This document shows, piece after piece, positions 53,496 to 63,000 of a stretch of 63,933 nucleotides of DNA. The notes beneath the pieces are model-generated. The model was not told the origin of the DNA. It made no database searches and saw nothing but the letters and a program-made list of their open reading frames with translations. Within the stretch, counting starts at the first letter, position 1, and every line of letters starts with the position of its first letter. The translations under genes were made by a program, and so were the position numbers. The stretch comes from JABWBR01 sp036741235 (GTDB lineage Bacteria > Bacteroidota > Bacteroidia > Chitinophagales > Saprospiraceae): positions 1 to 63,933 of the forward strand of contig DAINSQ010000007.1 in the NCBI GenBank assembly GCA_036741235.1. Direction: 5' to 3'.

Positions 53496-53837
53496 ATGGC
53501 AACCGTAAAATTCACTTTTGAAGATAAAAGCATCGCCCCTGTCGTAATTGATAACGTTGAAGAGGGCCTGTCGATTTTGGAAGTAACGGAAGAAAACGAC
53601 ATCCACCTCAATCACAACTGCGGCGGGGTTTGCGCATGCAGTACCTGTCATGTTTATGTTGAAAAAGGCGAGGAATTTCTGGAAGAAATTTCTGATAAAG
53701 AAGAAGATTTCATCGATAGGGCTATCAATCCAAAACTTGAATCGCGCCTGGGATGCCAATGCGTTATCCTGGATAGCGATGCCTATATCGAAATCCAGAT
53801 TCCCGATCAGCGCAAAATCATCGGTCACGAACATTGA
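53496..53837 (+). CDS. fdx: [2Fe-2S] ferredoxin, Isc/adrenodoxin type
   Basis: A 113-residue ferredoxin with cluster ligands Cys 42, Cys 48 and Cys 51 (CGGVCACSTC, the Cx5Cx2C form) and Cys 87 in RLGCQC. It has the acidic helix EEISDKEEDFIDRA typical of adrenodoxin-like electron donors that serve Fe-S assembly. The iscX gene follows after 21 bases, which supports the Fe-S role. It is preceded by a good promoter and starts a five-gene run. Confidence 0.95.
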   Translation: MATVKFTFEDKSIAPVVIDNVEEGLSILEVTEENDIHLNHNCGGVCACSTCHVYVEKGEEFLEEISDKEEDFIDRAINPKLESRLGCQCVILDSDAYIEIQIPDQRKIIGHEH

Positions 53838-53858
53838 TCAAAAAAACTACAATAGTAT

Positions 53859-54110
53859 ATGCCGTTCAAAGACATTGAAGACCTCCCCATCAATTGGAAG
53901 GATCACGAAGATATTGCCATGAAGCTCTATGAGCGATTCGGCGACGAATTTAACGAATCCAGGATTTACCGCATCCGCTTTACCGATTTGCTGGAGTGGA
54001 TACTGGAAATTCCCAATTTTGAGGGAAAACGGGAAGAGTCTACCGAAGGCCACCTTGAGCAAATCCAGGCTCGCTGGGTTTATGAATGGAGAGATAATAA
54101 TCCGTCATGA
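53859..54110 (+). CDS. iscX: IscX family Fe-S assembly protein
   Basis: An 83-residue acidic protein: DLPINWKDHEDIAMKLYERFGDE at residues 7-29, RIYRIRFTDLLEWILEIPNF near 35-54, and LEQIQARWVYEWRD at the C-terminus. IscX is a small adaptor that binds IscS and iron and tunes Fe-S cluster assembly. The last codon overlaps the kdsC ATG (ATGA at 54107-54110). Longer than the E. coli protein (66) by a short insert and tail. Confidence 0.93.
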   Translation: MPFKDIEDLPINWKDHEDIAMKLYERFGDEFNESRIYRIRFTDLLEWILEIPNFEGKREESTEGHLEQIQARWVYEWRDNNPS

Positions 54111-54619
54111 ACCAACTCGAACAATTCCAGGGTATTCACACCTTTATTTTTGATGTTGACGGCGTGCTCACCAATAATGAGGTGCTGGTTACGGAAGACG
54201 GCCAATTGCTGCGCCGCATGAATGTTCGCGACGGCCTGGCCATCAAACTGGCTATCCAGGCCGGTTACAGGGTCTGCATAATAACGGGCGGCAAGTCGGA
54301 AGGCGTCAGAAAAAGACTGGAAGGACTGGGAGTTCAGGATATTTATCTCAACCAGCAAGACAAGCTGGACGCCTACCACGAATACATTGCCGCCCATGAG
54401 CTCGACCAGGAGGGCATCCTGTATATGGGCGACGATATGCCCGATTATCCGGTGATGCGCAGGGTGGGATTGCCGACCTGCCCCCGCAATGCCTGCCGGG
54501 AGATTCTGGAAATTGCAACGTACATCTCTCCACAAAACGGCGGAGAGGGATGCGTCCGCGATGTAATTGAAAAGGTAATGCGGCTACACGATAAGTGGCA
54601 AGACTTTCTCGCGGTATAA
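54107..54619 (+). CDS. kdsC: KdsC-like HAD phosphatase (KDO-8-phosphate phosphatase)
   Basis: A 170-residue HAD enzyme without a cap domain. The catalytic DxD is Asp 16/Asp 18 in FDVDGVLTNN; ITGGKSEGVRKRL provides motif 2, KLDAYHE holds the motif 3 lysine, and GDDMPDYPVM is motif 4. It removes phosphate from 3-deoxy-D-manno-octulosonate 8-phosphate for LPS inner-core synthesis; the family also includes 2-keto-sugar relatives, so the exact sugar is inferred. The ATGA overlap with iscX suggests coupling. Confidence 0.9.
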   Translation: MNQLEQFQGIHTFIFDVDGVLTNNEVLVTEDGQLLRRMNVRDGLAIKLAIQAGYRVCIITGGKSEGVRKRLEGLGVQDIYLNQQDKLDAYHEYIAAHELDQEGILYMGDDMPDYPVMRRVGLPTCPRNACREILEIATYISPQNGGEGCVRDVIEKVMRLHDKWQDFLAV

Positions 54620-54633
54620 ACAATCTCTTGCCT

Positions 54634-55524
54634 ATGGCGCTGTTCAGGTTAATACGACTGCCCAATCTGCTTATCGTTGCCCTCACATTGGCCTTGTTGT
54701 ATTACCTCGTTTTGTTGCCTCCGTTTGAGCGCAATGGTATCACTCCCCTGCTGGACGACCTGCACTTCTGGATATTCGCCGGTATCGCTATAATAATTAC
54801 CGCATCCGGTTATATTATCAACGACCTGACCGACCTGAAGGCCGATCTCTACAATAAGCCGCAACGCGTAGTAGTGGGAAAAAAGATAGCTGTTCAAACT
54901 ACTTACTGGCTATACTTTTCTTTATGCCTCTTGGGATATGTCGGTTCGCTATATCTTGCCTTTTATGCCGGCCAAATTGCGCTAATCAATATTTATATTC
55001 TGGCGGTCGGCGGATTATATTTTTACTCCACTCATCTCAAAAAACGCCCACTGCTGGGCAACCTGCTGGTGGCAGCCTATTGTGCGGGGGTTGCCGGTAT
55101 ATTGTGGTTTGCGGAAAGGGCCGCTTTTGCCCATTTATACAGGCGATCGCCGGGTGAAGCCCTGGCGCTGCAAGGAGTGATGATTGCCTACTTGTTTTTT
55201 GCCTTTATGTCTACTTTTTTTCGGGAAATTGCCAAGGATTTGGAGGATATCCCCGGAGATGCAAATGAAAAATACCGCACCATGCCTATTATTTGGGGTA
55301 TCAAAACTTCAAAAAGCGTAGCCATCGCCACAGGTCTATTGCTCTCGTTCGGCATAGCGGCCAGTGCCTTGTGGCTTCTGCCTGCCCTGATTGCTTTATT
55401 GGCCTTACCTGTGTGGTATGCCGCATACAGGCTCTACCTTGCGCAAAGCCGGCAGGATTATGCCTTTGTAAGTTTGCTGGCCAAATTGATCATGCTGTGC
55501 GGATTATTGATTTTGATATTATAA
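54634..55524 (+). CDS. UbiA-family prenyltransferase
   Basis: A 296-residue inner-membrane protein with about eight to nine helices. The two Asp-rich motifs are NDLTDLKADLYNKPQR at 63-78 and REIAKDLEDIPGDANEKYRT at 197-216; both bind the prenyl diphosphate via Mg2+. In Bacteroidota such genes are often annotated geranylgeranylglycerol-phosphate geranylgeranyltransferase, but a quinone or other acceptor cannot be excluded. ATG 54634 is taken, 14 bases after kdsC, because the first helix begins there. Confidence 0.9.
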   Translation: MALFRLIRLPNLLIVALTLALLYYLVLLPPFERNGITPLLDDLHFWIFAGIAIIITASGYIINDLTDLKADLYNKPQRVVVGKKIAVQTTYWLYFSLCLLGYVGSLYLAFYAGQIALINIYILAVGGLYFYSTHLKKRPLLGNLLVAAYCAGVAGILWFAERAAFAHLYRRSPGEALALQGVMIAYLFFAFMSTFFREIAKDLEDIPGDANEKYRTMPIIWGIKTSKSVAIATGLLLSFGIAASALWLLPALIALLALPVWYAAYRLYLAQSRQDYAFVSLLAKLIMLCGLLILIL

Positions 55525-55531
55525 CGAACAC

Positions 55532-56107
55532 ATGAAAGTTTTTGAAAATAAAAATATCATTCTCGCTTCCAAATCGCCCCGGCGCAGTTACCTGCTGGAA
55601 TCGGCCGGTATTCCGTTTGAAGTCAGGGCCCAGGATGTAGAAGAAACCTACCCTGCCGAGCTGGCGCCGGAAAAAGTGCCGGCTTACCTGGCCAGGAAAA
55701 AAGCGACAGCCTGCAAGCGCTGGTTGGAAAACGATACGATTATCCTGGCCTCCGACAGCATAGTACTCCTTGACGGCGAGATACTGGGCAAACCTGTAGA
55801 TGAAGCCGACGCCAAACGCATTTTGCGCAAGTTATCCGGAAAAAAGCACATCGTAATTACCGGAGTCTGCCTGCTGGCTTCACACAAAGAAGTGGTATTT
55901 GACGAAACAACGGCCGTGTATTTCGATACGCTCAGCGAAGAAGAGATTGAATATTACGTTGATAAATACCAGCCGCTCGATAAAGCCGGGGCCTACGGCA
56001 TTCAGGAATGGATTGGTTTGTGTAAAATTTTGAAAATAGAAGGCGCCTACACCAATGTCATGGGACTGCCAGTAAGCCGGGTTTACCACGAATTGATAGC
56101 GTTCTAA
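55532..56107 (+). CDS. maf: Maf-family nucleotide pyrophosphatase (dTTP/UTP type)
   Basis: A 191-residue house-cleaning enzyme that hydrolyses non-canonical or excess nucleoside triphosphates. Family residues include ASKSPRR at 11-17, ASDSIVLLDGEILGKP (catalytic Asp) near 71-86, and DKAGAYGIQE near 150, the signature of the YhdE dTTP/UTP subgroup. It is the last gene of the fdx run, seven bases after the UbiA gene. Its stop (56105-56107) overlaps the convergent NlpC-like stop (56104-56106). Confidence 0.94.
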   Translation: MKVFENKNIILASKSPRRSYLLESAGIPFEVRAQDVEETYPAELAPEKVPAYLARKKATACKRWLENDTIILASDSIVLLDGEILGKPVDEADAKRILRKLSGKKHIVITGVCLLASHKEVVFDETTAVYFDTLSEEEIEYYVDKYQPLDKAGAYGIQEWIGLCKILKIEGAYTNVMGLPVSRVYHELIAF

Positions 56108-56955
56108 AACAATTCAAACTGGCTGGAATAGGCTGTTGTCGAGGTTGTCTCCGGTTGTTTGACTGCCGGCGCCGCCGATTTTAGCAGGCGCTTGATCACC
56201 CTGAGTTTGTATAAGTAACGCCCGACCTCCTGGTTATACACACCGTAATGGTCTAACCTGTCTATCCGAACCCGGCCATACACATGTAACACTTCTATTG
56301 GCGTTACTACAACACCTACGTGGGTTATTTTGCCCAGCCGGTTTTCAAAAAAAGCCAGATCACCGGGACGCGACTGTTCAACAAAATCGATGGTTTCTCC
56401 CATAAAAACTTGCTGATCGGCATCGCGGGGCAATTGTATACCGGCGATGCGGTATACCACCTGGGCCAATCCGGAGGCATCCATGCCCAGGGGCGACTTG
56501 CCGCCGGCGATATAGGGCGTATTGAGATAACGTCGCGCTATTTTGATCAATAAATCGGCAGACGGCTGAATATCTTTGGGAAATACGGCCTGGCCGCTAA
56601 AGCTGTACGATACGTCGCCCAATGAAAAGCGCATGCCGTCAAAGCCGGGAAGCCTGGCGCCGAGCGTCAGGGGCAAATAGTGATCGTCAGACATTGCAGC
56701 CTGCACAAAATCAAGTACCCAGGCATAGTGATCGCGATACAGCTCCATCTCACTGGGCGTGATGAGCTTCAATTGATTGGCTGCCACCCACCCTACGCAA
56801 TTGTCATCGAGGCAGTGCACTTTGTACCAACTGTGCCCCTTGACTTCCAGCACTTCGACCAGCTCCCCGAAAAGCAACTGGGAGATCATCTCACTGGAAT
56901 CAGTAGAAGTATTGCGAATAGCTACCGCGCTTAATGGACATATTCCGTAGGCCAT
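56104..56955 (-). CDS. NlpC/P60-like protein with SH3 domains and catalytic Cys replaced by Ala
   Basis: A 283-residue protein. Residues 1-65 and about 66-125 hold SH3-like folds (LLFGELVEVLEVKGHSWYKV, NCVGWVAANQLKLI). The C-terminal C40 domain reads YIAGGKSPLGMDASGLAQVVYRI, where the usual WGG-x-DCSG is changed: Trp is Ala 150 and the nucleophile is Ala 160. His 212 (ITHVGVVV) and His 224 (VLHVYG) of the triad remain. PRDADQQVFMG and RPGDLAFF are intact. The codon is GCC, not one base from TGC. It is therefore predicted to bind peptidoglycan or a peptide without cleaving it. No signal peptide is evident. Confidence 0.85.
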   Translation of the reverse strand: MAYGICPLSAVAIRNTSTDSSEMISQLLFGELVEVLEVKGHSWYKVHCLDDNCVGWVAANQLKLITPSEMELYRDHYAWVLDFVQAAMSDDHYLPLTLGARLPGFDGMRFSLGDVSYSFSGQAVFPKDIQPSADLLIKIARRYLNTPYIAGGKSPLGMDASGLAQVVYRIAGIQLPRDADQQVFMGETIDFVEQSRPGDLAFFENRLGKITHVGVVVTPIEVLHVYGRVRIDRLDHYGVYNQEVGRYLYKLRVIKRLLKSAAPAVKQPETTSTTAYSSQFELF

Positions 56956-57044
56956 TCATCCTGCTGTTTGTTAACAACGCGCTTGTTCGATCAAAGATAA
57001 TAAAACTCTGATATTGTCCGTTCCTGTCTTTATGAAATAAAGCC

Positions 57045-57052
57045 TACCTTTG
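57045..57052 (+). promoter_or_regulatory. -7 element of the PorP/SprF gene
   Basis: TACCTTTG matches TAnnTTTG, 25 bases before the ATG at 57078. The nearest upstream TTG (57014-57016) is 28 bases away, longer than the usual spacing. Confidence 0.4.
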
Positions 57053-57077
57053 GCCTCCGACAAGAAATTATGAGCTT

Positions 57078-58130
57078 ATGAGAAAAGGTTTTACGCTGTT
57101 GATGGGTATGCTGCTGAGTTTAGCGATTTCTGCCCAAGACCAGCATTTTACGCAGTTTTACGCCTCTCCTGTTACGCTTAACCCGTCTTTGACGGGCGCT
57201 TTTTCGGGAACATACCGCTTATCGCTGATTTATCGCGACCAATGGCGGCGCGTGCTCGAAAATCCCTATGTGACGTATTCCGGCGCTGCTGATTTTCGAT
57301 TTGGCATCAATAACCGCAAAGCCAGATACAAGGATGCAGCCGGCGTAGGCGTGTTGTTTTACAGCGACCGTGTTCCCGATATCGGCTTTTCAACCAGCCA
57401 GGTACACTTATCGGGCGCGTTCCACAAGTCGCTCAGCAAGCGCAACGATCAATTTCTAAGCCTGGGTTTCCAATTTGGTATCGCCCAGCGCAACCTCAAC
57501 TACGACAAACTTACTTTTGAAGACCAGTTTAACGGCACCAGCGGTTATTCCAATAATACCGCGGAGCCGCTTCCCGAAAACAACTTTGCCTTCGGAGATT
57601 TTAATGTGGGGCTCAACTATTCTTATGCGCCCGAGCGCCAGGTCGGCTTTTTTGCCGGCGCAGCGATGTATCACATCCTGGAACCTTCAGTGAGCTTCTT
57701 TTATGATGAAAATATCCCCGATCGCTACCCCGACGATCGCTGGCAACGCAAGTACGTGGCGCACGTGGGGCTTCAAATTCCGCTTGGCGGGGCAGTCCAA
57801 ATACTCCCAAGGGCATTGTATTACAGCCAAGGGCCTCACAACGCTATCAACGCAGGCACCAATCTTCGCTTTTTGATTGACGAAATCAGAGGCCACGCCA
57901 TTCACATCGGCGGATGGGCCCGCGTCAATAACGACGAAACAAAAAAATGGTTTGCTTCTGCCGCCGTAGGTATGGTAGGCATTGAATTGGGTAATTTCCT
58001 GATCGGCCTGAGCTACGACGCTACGCTGAGCGACCTGACCAAAACCAAACGCGGCCAGGGAGCCTTCGAGATTTCGATCGCTTATCTCGGCGAATATGAG
58101 GACGATACGGTGCTGTGCCCGAAGTTTTAA
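57078..58130 (+). CDS. PorP/SprF-family T9SS membrane protein
   Basis: A 350-residue outer-membrane beta-barrel protein with a signal peptide (ending LAISAQ). Family features are DQHFTQFYASPVTLNPSLTGAFSG at the mature start, YRDQWRRVLENPYVTYSGAADF, and repeated amphipathic strands through to AFEISIAYLG. PorP/SprF partners anchor T9SS type B cargo or help secrete it, and two type B cargo genes are in this window at 29969-41764, although not adjacent. It stands alone. Confidence 0.93.
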   Translation: MRKGFTLLMGMLLSLAISAQDQHFTQFYASPVTLNPSLTGAFSGTYRLSLIYRDQWRRVLENPYVTYSGAADFRFGINNRKARYKDAAGVGVLFYSDRVPDIGFSTSQVHLSGAFHKSLSKRNDQFLSLGFQFGIAQRNLNYDKLTFEDQFNGTSGYSNNTAEPLPENNFAFGDFNVGLNYSYAPERQVGFFAGAAMYHILEPSVSFFYDENIPDRYPDDRWQRKYVAHVGLQIPLGGAVQILPRALYYSQGPHNAINAGTNLRFLIDEIRGHAIHIGGWARVNNDETKKWFASAAVGMVGIELGNFLIGLSYDATLSDLTKTKRGQGAFEISIAYLGEYEDDTVLCPKF

Positions 58131-58137
58131 ATTTGAT

Positions 58138-58372
58138 GTGCTGATGTGTTGATGTGCTGATTAGTTAATGTGCTGATGTGCTGATTGTTTATTATTATTT
58201 AATTATCAGCAAATTAGCACATCAGCACATCAGCAAATTAGCACATCAGCAAATCAGCAAATCAGCAAATCAGCAAATCAGCAAATCAGCAAATCAGCAA
58301 ATTAGCACATCAGCACATCAGCACATCAGCAAATTAGCACATCAGCAAATTAGCACATCAGCAAATTAGAAT
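58138..58372. repeat. Long inverted octamer array between convergent genes
   Basis: The left arm (58138-58185) has six octamers, mostly GTGCTGAT. A 19-base AT-rich spacer (58186-58204) follows. The right arm (58205-58364, with a partial unit to 58372) has twenty octamers ATCAGCAA, ATTAGCAC or ATCAGCAC in the complementary sense. A stem of up to 48 base pairs is possible, with register slippage. It sits between convergent porP/sprF and the PspA-like gene and could be a two-way terminator. Confidence 0.9.
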
Positions 58373-58377
58373 TATTT

Positions 58378-59412
58378 TCAACTAAAAAAGTTATCGTACT
58401 GCGTATTACCGCCTTGTTTCTGCTGTTCAGCAGACCGGGTAGAAGGCAGGCTGTTAAGGTCAAGGATATCGCCTGACGACGACTTTTTCGTACCGCTCAT
58501 CAGCATCAAGGTACTTTCCTGCTCCCATTTTTCGAGCATTTGCATGCCTTGCTCTTCGAAGACGCCGTTTTGGAGGTCGATAGAATTCATAAAGTTGGCC
58601 GACATTTCCATAAAACGCTCCATTTCTCCTACTTTATTGGCTACATCGTCGGCAACGGCCTCCATAGCCATATCGAACATCGCGCGCTTGTCGGGGTCGC
58701 CGCTGATCACGCTCATTGCCGAGCGCATGGCGCTGTGACTGGTGCGAATGGCCTTGCGTTCCTGTTCTTTGAGCTGCACCTGATCGCGGGTATCTTCGAG
58801 CAGAATTTCAGAATTGTCGTGCATTTTAACCAGAATGCGGTTTAGCAGTTCCATTTTCTGGAGCAGGGCCTGGTACTTTTCGTTACTTTCCTTGAGGCGG
58901 GCGGCCTTGCGGGAGGAAAGCAGCATCTGCTGGTCCATGCCTTTGTCGCGGGCGGCGCTTGCCAGCTTCATATTTTGTTCAATTTCCTTGTTGTTGTCAT
59001 CCATCAGCGTTTGCAACTTGCGCATTTGGCCGCGCAAAATGCCGATCTGCTTGCGCATTTTGCCGAGGTTGTTTTCGAGGTCTTCAACATAAGTTTTGAG
59101 GATGCCAATGGGATCCAGGTTGACAAAAACGCCGGTGATCCAGCGCATGGCACTTTTATAGGCATACCAGATCAGGTTGCGCATCTTGGGGTCGAGCACC
59201 ACATACAACAAGGCGCCGAGCGCAACCAGCATCGCGCTGAGGTACAATATGTTGGATGCCAGAGTGAGCAAAACTGGCATAAACGTATACAACAAGAAAC
59301 CGCCGCCCAATATCATTGCGGCCAGGAAAAGCGTACCCGTAACGCCTTCGGGGCGCTTCCAGAATGACTTTTGCTTAAATTCCGGGTTGACAAACTGCAT
59401 ATTATCAGCCAT
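58378..59412 (-). CDS. Membrane-anchored PspA/IM30-like coiled-coil protein
   Basis: A 344-residue protein: two transmembrane helices (about residues 25-45 and 50-72), then long coiled coil from about 95 to 225 (LENNLGKMRKQIGILRGQM, NNKEIEQNMKLASAARDKG, SSRKAARLKESNEKYQALL) and a helical region to about 310 with EMERFMEMSANFMNS. The helical hairpin followed by a short basic helix and acid segments resembles PspA/IM30, an ESCRT-III-like membrane-remodelling family, but a membrane anchor is unusual. The tail (QQKQGGNTQYDNFFS) is disordered. A partner coiled-coil gene lies 18 bases upstream on the same strand. Confidence 0.7.
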   Translation of the reverse strand: MADNMQFVNPEFKQKSFWKRPEGVTGTLFLAAMILGGGFLLYTFMPVLLTLASNILYLSAMLVALGALLYVVLDPKMRNLIWYAYKSAMRWITGVFVNLDPIGILKTYVEDLENNLGKMRKQIGILRGQMRKLQTLMDDNNKEIEQNMKLASAARDKGMDQQMLLSSRKAARLKESNEKYQALLQKMELLNRILVKMHDNSEILLEDTRDQVQLKEQERKAIRTSHSAMRSAMSVISGDPDKRAMFDMAMEAVADDVANKVGEMERFMEMSANFMNSIDLQNGVFEEQGMQMLEKWEQESTLMLMSGTKKSSSGDILDLNSLPSTRSAEQQKQGGNTQYDNFFS

Positions 59413-59430
59413 CGTAATCAGTGTTTTTGG

Positions 59431-59982
59431 TTATAAGTACCGGTTGATATTTTCTACGTCCTGGTTGATCTGATTTTGTATAGACTGCCAGGTACTTTCA
59501 AAATTTTCTCTGGTTTGTTCGATTTTCTCTTTCGACTGCCGGATGTCTTCATCAGCTTTATCGATAACAGCCTGGGAACTCGAGATTTTTTCCTGTAGCT
59601 GCTGTATTTTTAACCTGTAATCGTCAATTTGTTTTCTGAGTTTTTCTACCTCATCGAGTTTGCCTTGCACTTTTTGCTGCATTTGTTTTTGCAGGGCCAT
59701 ATCAAATTGCTCCTTTTCAGCATTTAATATACCTTTATAATGCTCGGCGGTTTTGAGGAGCTTTTCTTTAGTAAGCCCTACGGTAGCGGCAGTGGCGAAA
59801 GCCGATCGCATCGCGGTGGCTTCGTCCATATTTAACTGACTAAGCGCCAGCAACGATTGCTTGAATTCAAGATAGTCAAACCCAGGCAGATTGCTGCGCT
59901 CCAGGGCTTTGGTTAGAAATTCCACGCTTTTTTCATCCAGTCCGTGGTAGCTGCCAAAAATAGTTTTCAAACTTGTCTGCAT
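59431..59982 (-). CDS. Coiled-coil protein upstream of the PspA-like gene
   Basis: A 183-residue soluble protein. The N-terminal about 85 residues are helical (SLKTIFGSYHGLDEKSVEFL, GFDYLEFKQSLLALSQLNM), and residues 85-180 form a continuous heptad coiled coil (AEHYKGILNAEKEQFDMALQ, LDEVEKLRKQIDDYRLKIQQ). ATG 59982 is chosen; an in-frame start 29 codons upstream would add a cysteine- and aromatic-rich stretch unlike the rest. It probably makes a complex with the downstream membrane-anchored partner. No family recognised with certainty. Confidence 0.7.
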   Translation of the reverse strand: MQTSLKTIFGSYHGLDEKSVEFLTKALERSNLPGFDYLEFKQSLLALSQLNMDEATAMRSAFATAATVGLTKEKLLKTAEHYKGILNAEKEQFDMALQKQMQQKVQGKLDEVEKLRKQIDDYRLKIQQLQEKISSSQAVIDKADEDIRQSKEKIEQTRENFESTWQSIQNQINQDVENINRYL

Positions 59983-60078
59983 AAATGCGGTATCTAGTGA
60001 ATCACTTTTACAAATTAACGCATAAAAGTACAAAGGTGACTGCAAAATTCGATATTCTGGGGCCAACAACCGATTAAA

Positions 60079-63000
60079 TCACCCCCAGACGGCAATTTCG
60101 CTAAATCCATTACCTTTCATTTTTACCTGTATTTGGGTAGTAATGCGTTCCTTGAGCGCCTTCACGTGAGATATAACGCCGATAGTTTTTCCGGCTGCCT
60201 GCAGATTTTCGAGGGTACTGATGGCCATATCAAGGCTGTTATCGTCAAGGGTGCCGAAGCCTTCATCGACAAACAGAGACTGAATTTGCGCATTTTTTCC
60301 GGCCAGGTCGGAGAGGCCCAGCGCCAATGCCAGGCTAACCAAAAAGCTCTCACCTCCGGAGAGAGTGCTCATGGAGCGTTTGTTGTTCGCCTGAAAAGTG
60401 TCAATAATTTCAAGGGCGAGATCTTCCGTTTTACTTTTGTAAATGACATAACGCCCATTGAGTTGTTGCAAATGCCTGTTGGCCAACGCAGTCAATTTTT
60501 GAAGGGTCAGTCCCTGTGCGAATACTCGAAATTTTTTTCCGTCGGCCTGTCCTATGACGTCATTGAGCTTTGACCAGCGCAAGCAGTTTTTTTCCTGTTC
60601 CGATATCTGTTGCAGCAACGACTGCGCTTCGGAGCGGCGCTGTTCGCCCTGGTTCTTTTTCTCGCGCAAAGCGCCGATGGTTTGCAGCGTTGACTGGTAA
60701 CGCAAATCGGTATCAGACAGCAAAGCTGCTACCGTTTCCGCACTTTCAGCAGTGAGGGCTTTGGCTTGTTCAAGTGCCAACTGAGAGCTGAGTTCCCTCC
60801 ATTGTTGCTCCAATTCCAAACGGCGTTGTTCGCGTTGTTGCAAGGTTTCTTCCAGTTGTTGCAGGGCATCGTGGCTCATCAGGGACTGCTGAAGCGCTTC
60901 TATATTGTCAAAGCCGGATTGTTGCAGTTTCGACAATAATTGCAGGCTGAGCTGATCTTTTTGGAGGTCTGCGGTAGTTCTTTCTCCGGATTTACCGGCA
61001 TGCAAGCGGCGCAAGCTCTCCAGTTCTTTTTCCAGCGTGGCGCAGGTTGACTTGGTCTGGTCAACGCGCAGTTGTTGCTGTGTCATGCCTGCTTGCATAG
61101 CAGTGCGGGCCACCTGGGGATCTTCTTCTCCCAACAATGCCCTGCGTTCAGCAACGGTTTCGTTTAGTATTTGTTGTTGAATAGAAAACGTCGACCGGGC
61201 GGCACCGAGGTTTTCTTGCAAGCGCGCCATTTCTTCGCGAAATTGCTCCATGCGCTGCGCTTTTGCAGCCTTGTCTTTGACTGCCTCGTCGAGTTGCTTC
61301 TGCCGGCGGGCGTATTCATCAGCCTGCTGTTGCAGGGTTTCAAAAATAGCGGCGCCTTTTTCCGCTTCAAATACCTGACCGTAGGGCTCCAGCAGATTGT
61401 TCATCTGAGCGACCGACTGCTCCCATTTGGTTTCCGTTTCCTGGCGCCATTGGGCGGCTGATGCGGCCCGCTCCTGCGCCAACAGGTGGGCGCTTTGCGC
61501 TTGCGCATAGGTTTGCGCTGTATTCGACACAGATTTTTCGAGCGCTGCCAGCGATTTATCAAGTTCCATCAACTGTTGGCGGCGACTGCGTTTGTCGGTC
61601 AGCGATTGATTAACCTGCTCAATAAGTTGCTCTACCCTCGGATTTTCATGAATACCTGGCATGCCTGCAAATACAGTGCCGGCTGTGGCTACCAATTCTG
61701 CTTCGATATCCAGCAAATCGAGACGAAGGCGTTCCAGTCCCTCTTCTTTTCCGCGCAGCCGCCTGGTTTCGTGGTAGAGTTCATTATGCTGACGCAACAA
61801 TTGCTGTTGCCTGCCCAACGCCTGGCTGTATTGCAGTTGGGCTTTATCCCGCTCCGATTTGGCCTCATCCACCATCGGCTTGATGTGGTGTTCCCTGAAG
61901 GGATGATGGGTGGAAAAACAAAGCGGACAGGGCTCTCCATCCTGTAATTGTTCGCGGTCTTTTTCATAATTGGCAATCAACCGCTGCTGATCGTAAATGC
62001 GATCGGCATATTGCAGTCGCTGATGACAGGCATCCAGGGCGTCAATAGCCACCATGAGCGTTTTATTGACATCCTCTTCTTCCAGTTGCAAGTGATAAAG
62101 GCGTTCTTCCAAATCGGCTATAGCTTTCAATTTCTGCTGATAGGTCTTCTGAACATCGCCCCACAGCCTGAGTTGCCCCTGTTTGTCGCTCAGCCCTTCT
62201 ATCTCCTGTACCAGCAGGTGCAACAGCTCCTGCCTGCTGGTTGCGTAGTATTCCGGGGCGAGCCTTTCGAAATCGGCTTGAAGTTGCTGAAGTTGAGCTT
62301 CTGCTTCTGCTTTTGCATTTGCGGCTTGCTCCAGTTGTTTTGACAATTCGATCAATTGAGAGCGGGCGTTTTCGTCTTTGTCGATAGCCGTTTTGCGCTC
62401 CGCCCACAAGATTCGCAATTCGTTGCGCTTATCCTGCATAAGGGGCAGTTGGCGGGGTAAAGACTGCCAGGCGTTGTGTGCAGAGAGCCACTCAGCACAG
62501 GAATGCTCTAACTGTTCCAATTCCGAAAGTTGAGTCGCCTGTTGCTCCAATTGTCGCTTCAACTCATCTCCGGTTTTTTCCTGAGCTGCAAGCTGCAACT
62601 GCTGTGATTGCAACACCAGCGTTTTTTCGCTAATAACGGCATCCAATGCCAGGGTTTTTTCCCAGACCGGATATTGGGTTTGAAATTCCTTTTGTAATTC
62701 TTCTAAAGTTCGTTGAGTAGAAATTTGCTCCTGCTGCGATCCTTCCAGTTGCCGTTGGGCATTATGAATTTGCTCGTCCAGGCTGAGGAGTTCCGCTTCA
62801 AGCTGTATAATGCGTTGGGTCAGATTATCGAGCAATGCGAGATCAGGTTGAAAAGCCGACGCTTTACGCGCATCTTGTATCCGGATTTTGATATCGGCAT
62901 CTTCACTTCTGCCTTGTTCTGCATCTTGCAGTGCCTGATGCAAAACCGAGCGGCGCGTTTCCAGTTCCGTCAATCGTTGGAGCCACTGGCTTTGTAGTAA

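Noticed and set aside
58178..58369. Plus-strand open frame encoding a short repeating peptide
   Set aside because: It is translated from the octamer array; the peptide simply mirrors the 8-bp repeat and has no protein signature.
58138..58372. Possible CRISPR array
   Set aside because: Units are 8 bp, contiguous, with no spacers and opposed arms; no cas gene is near.
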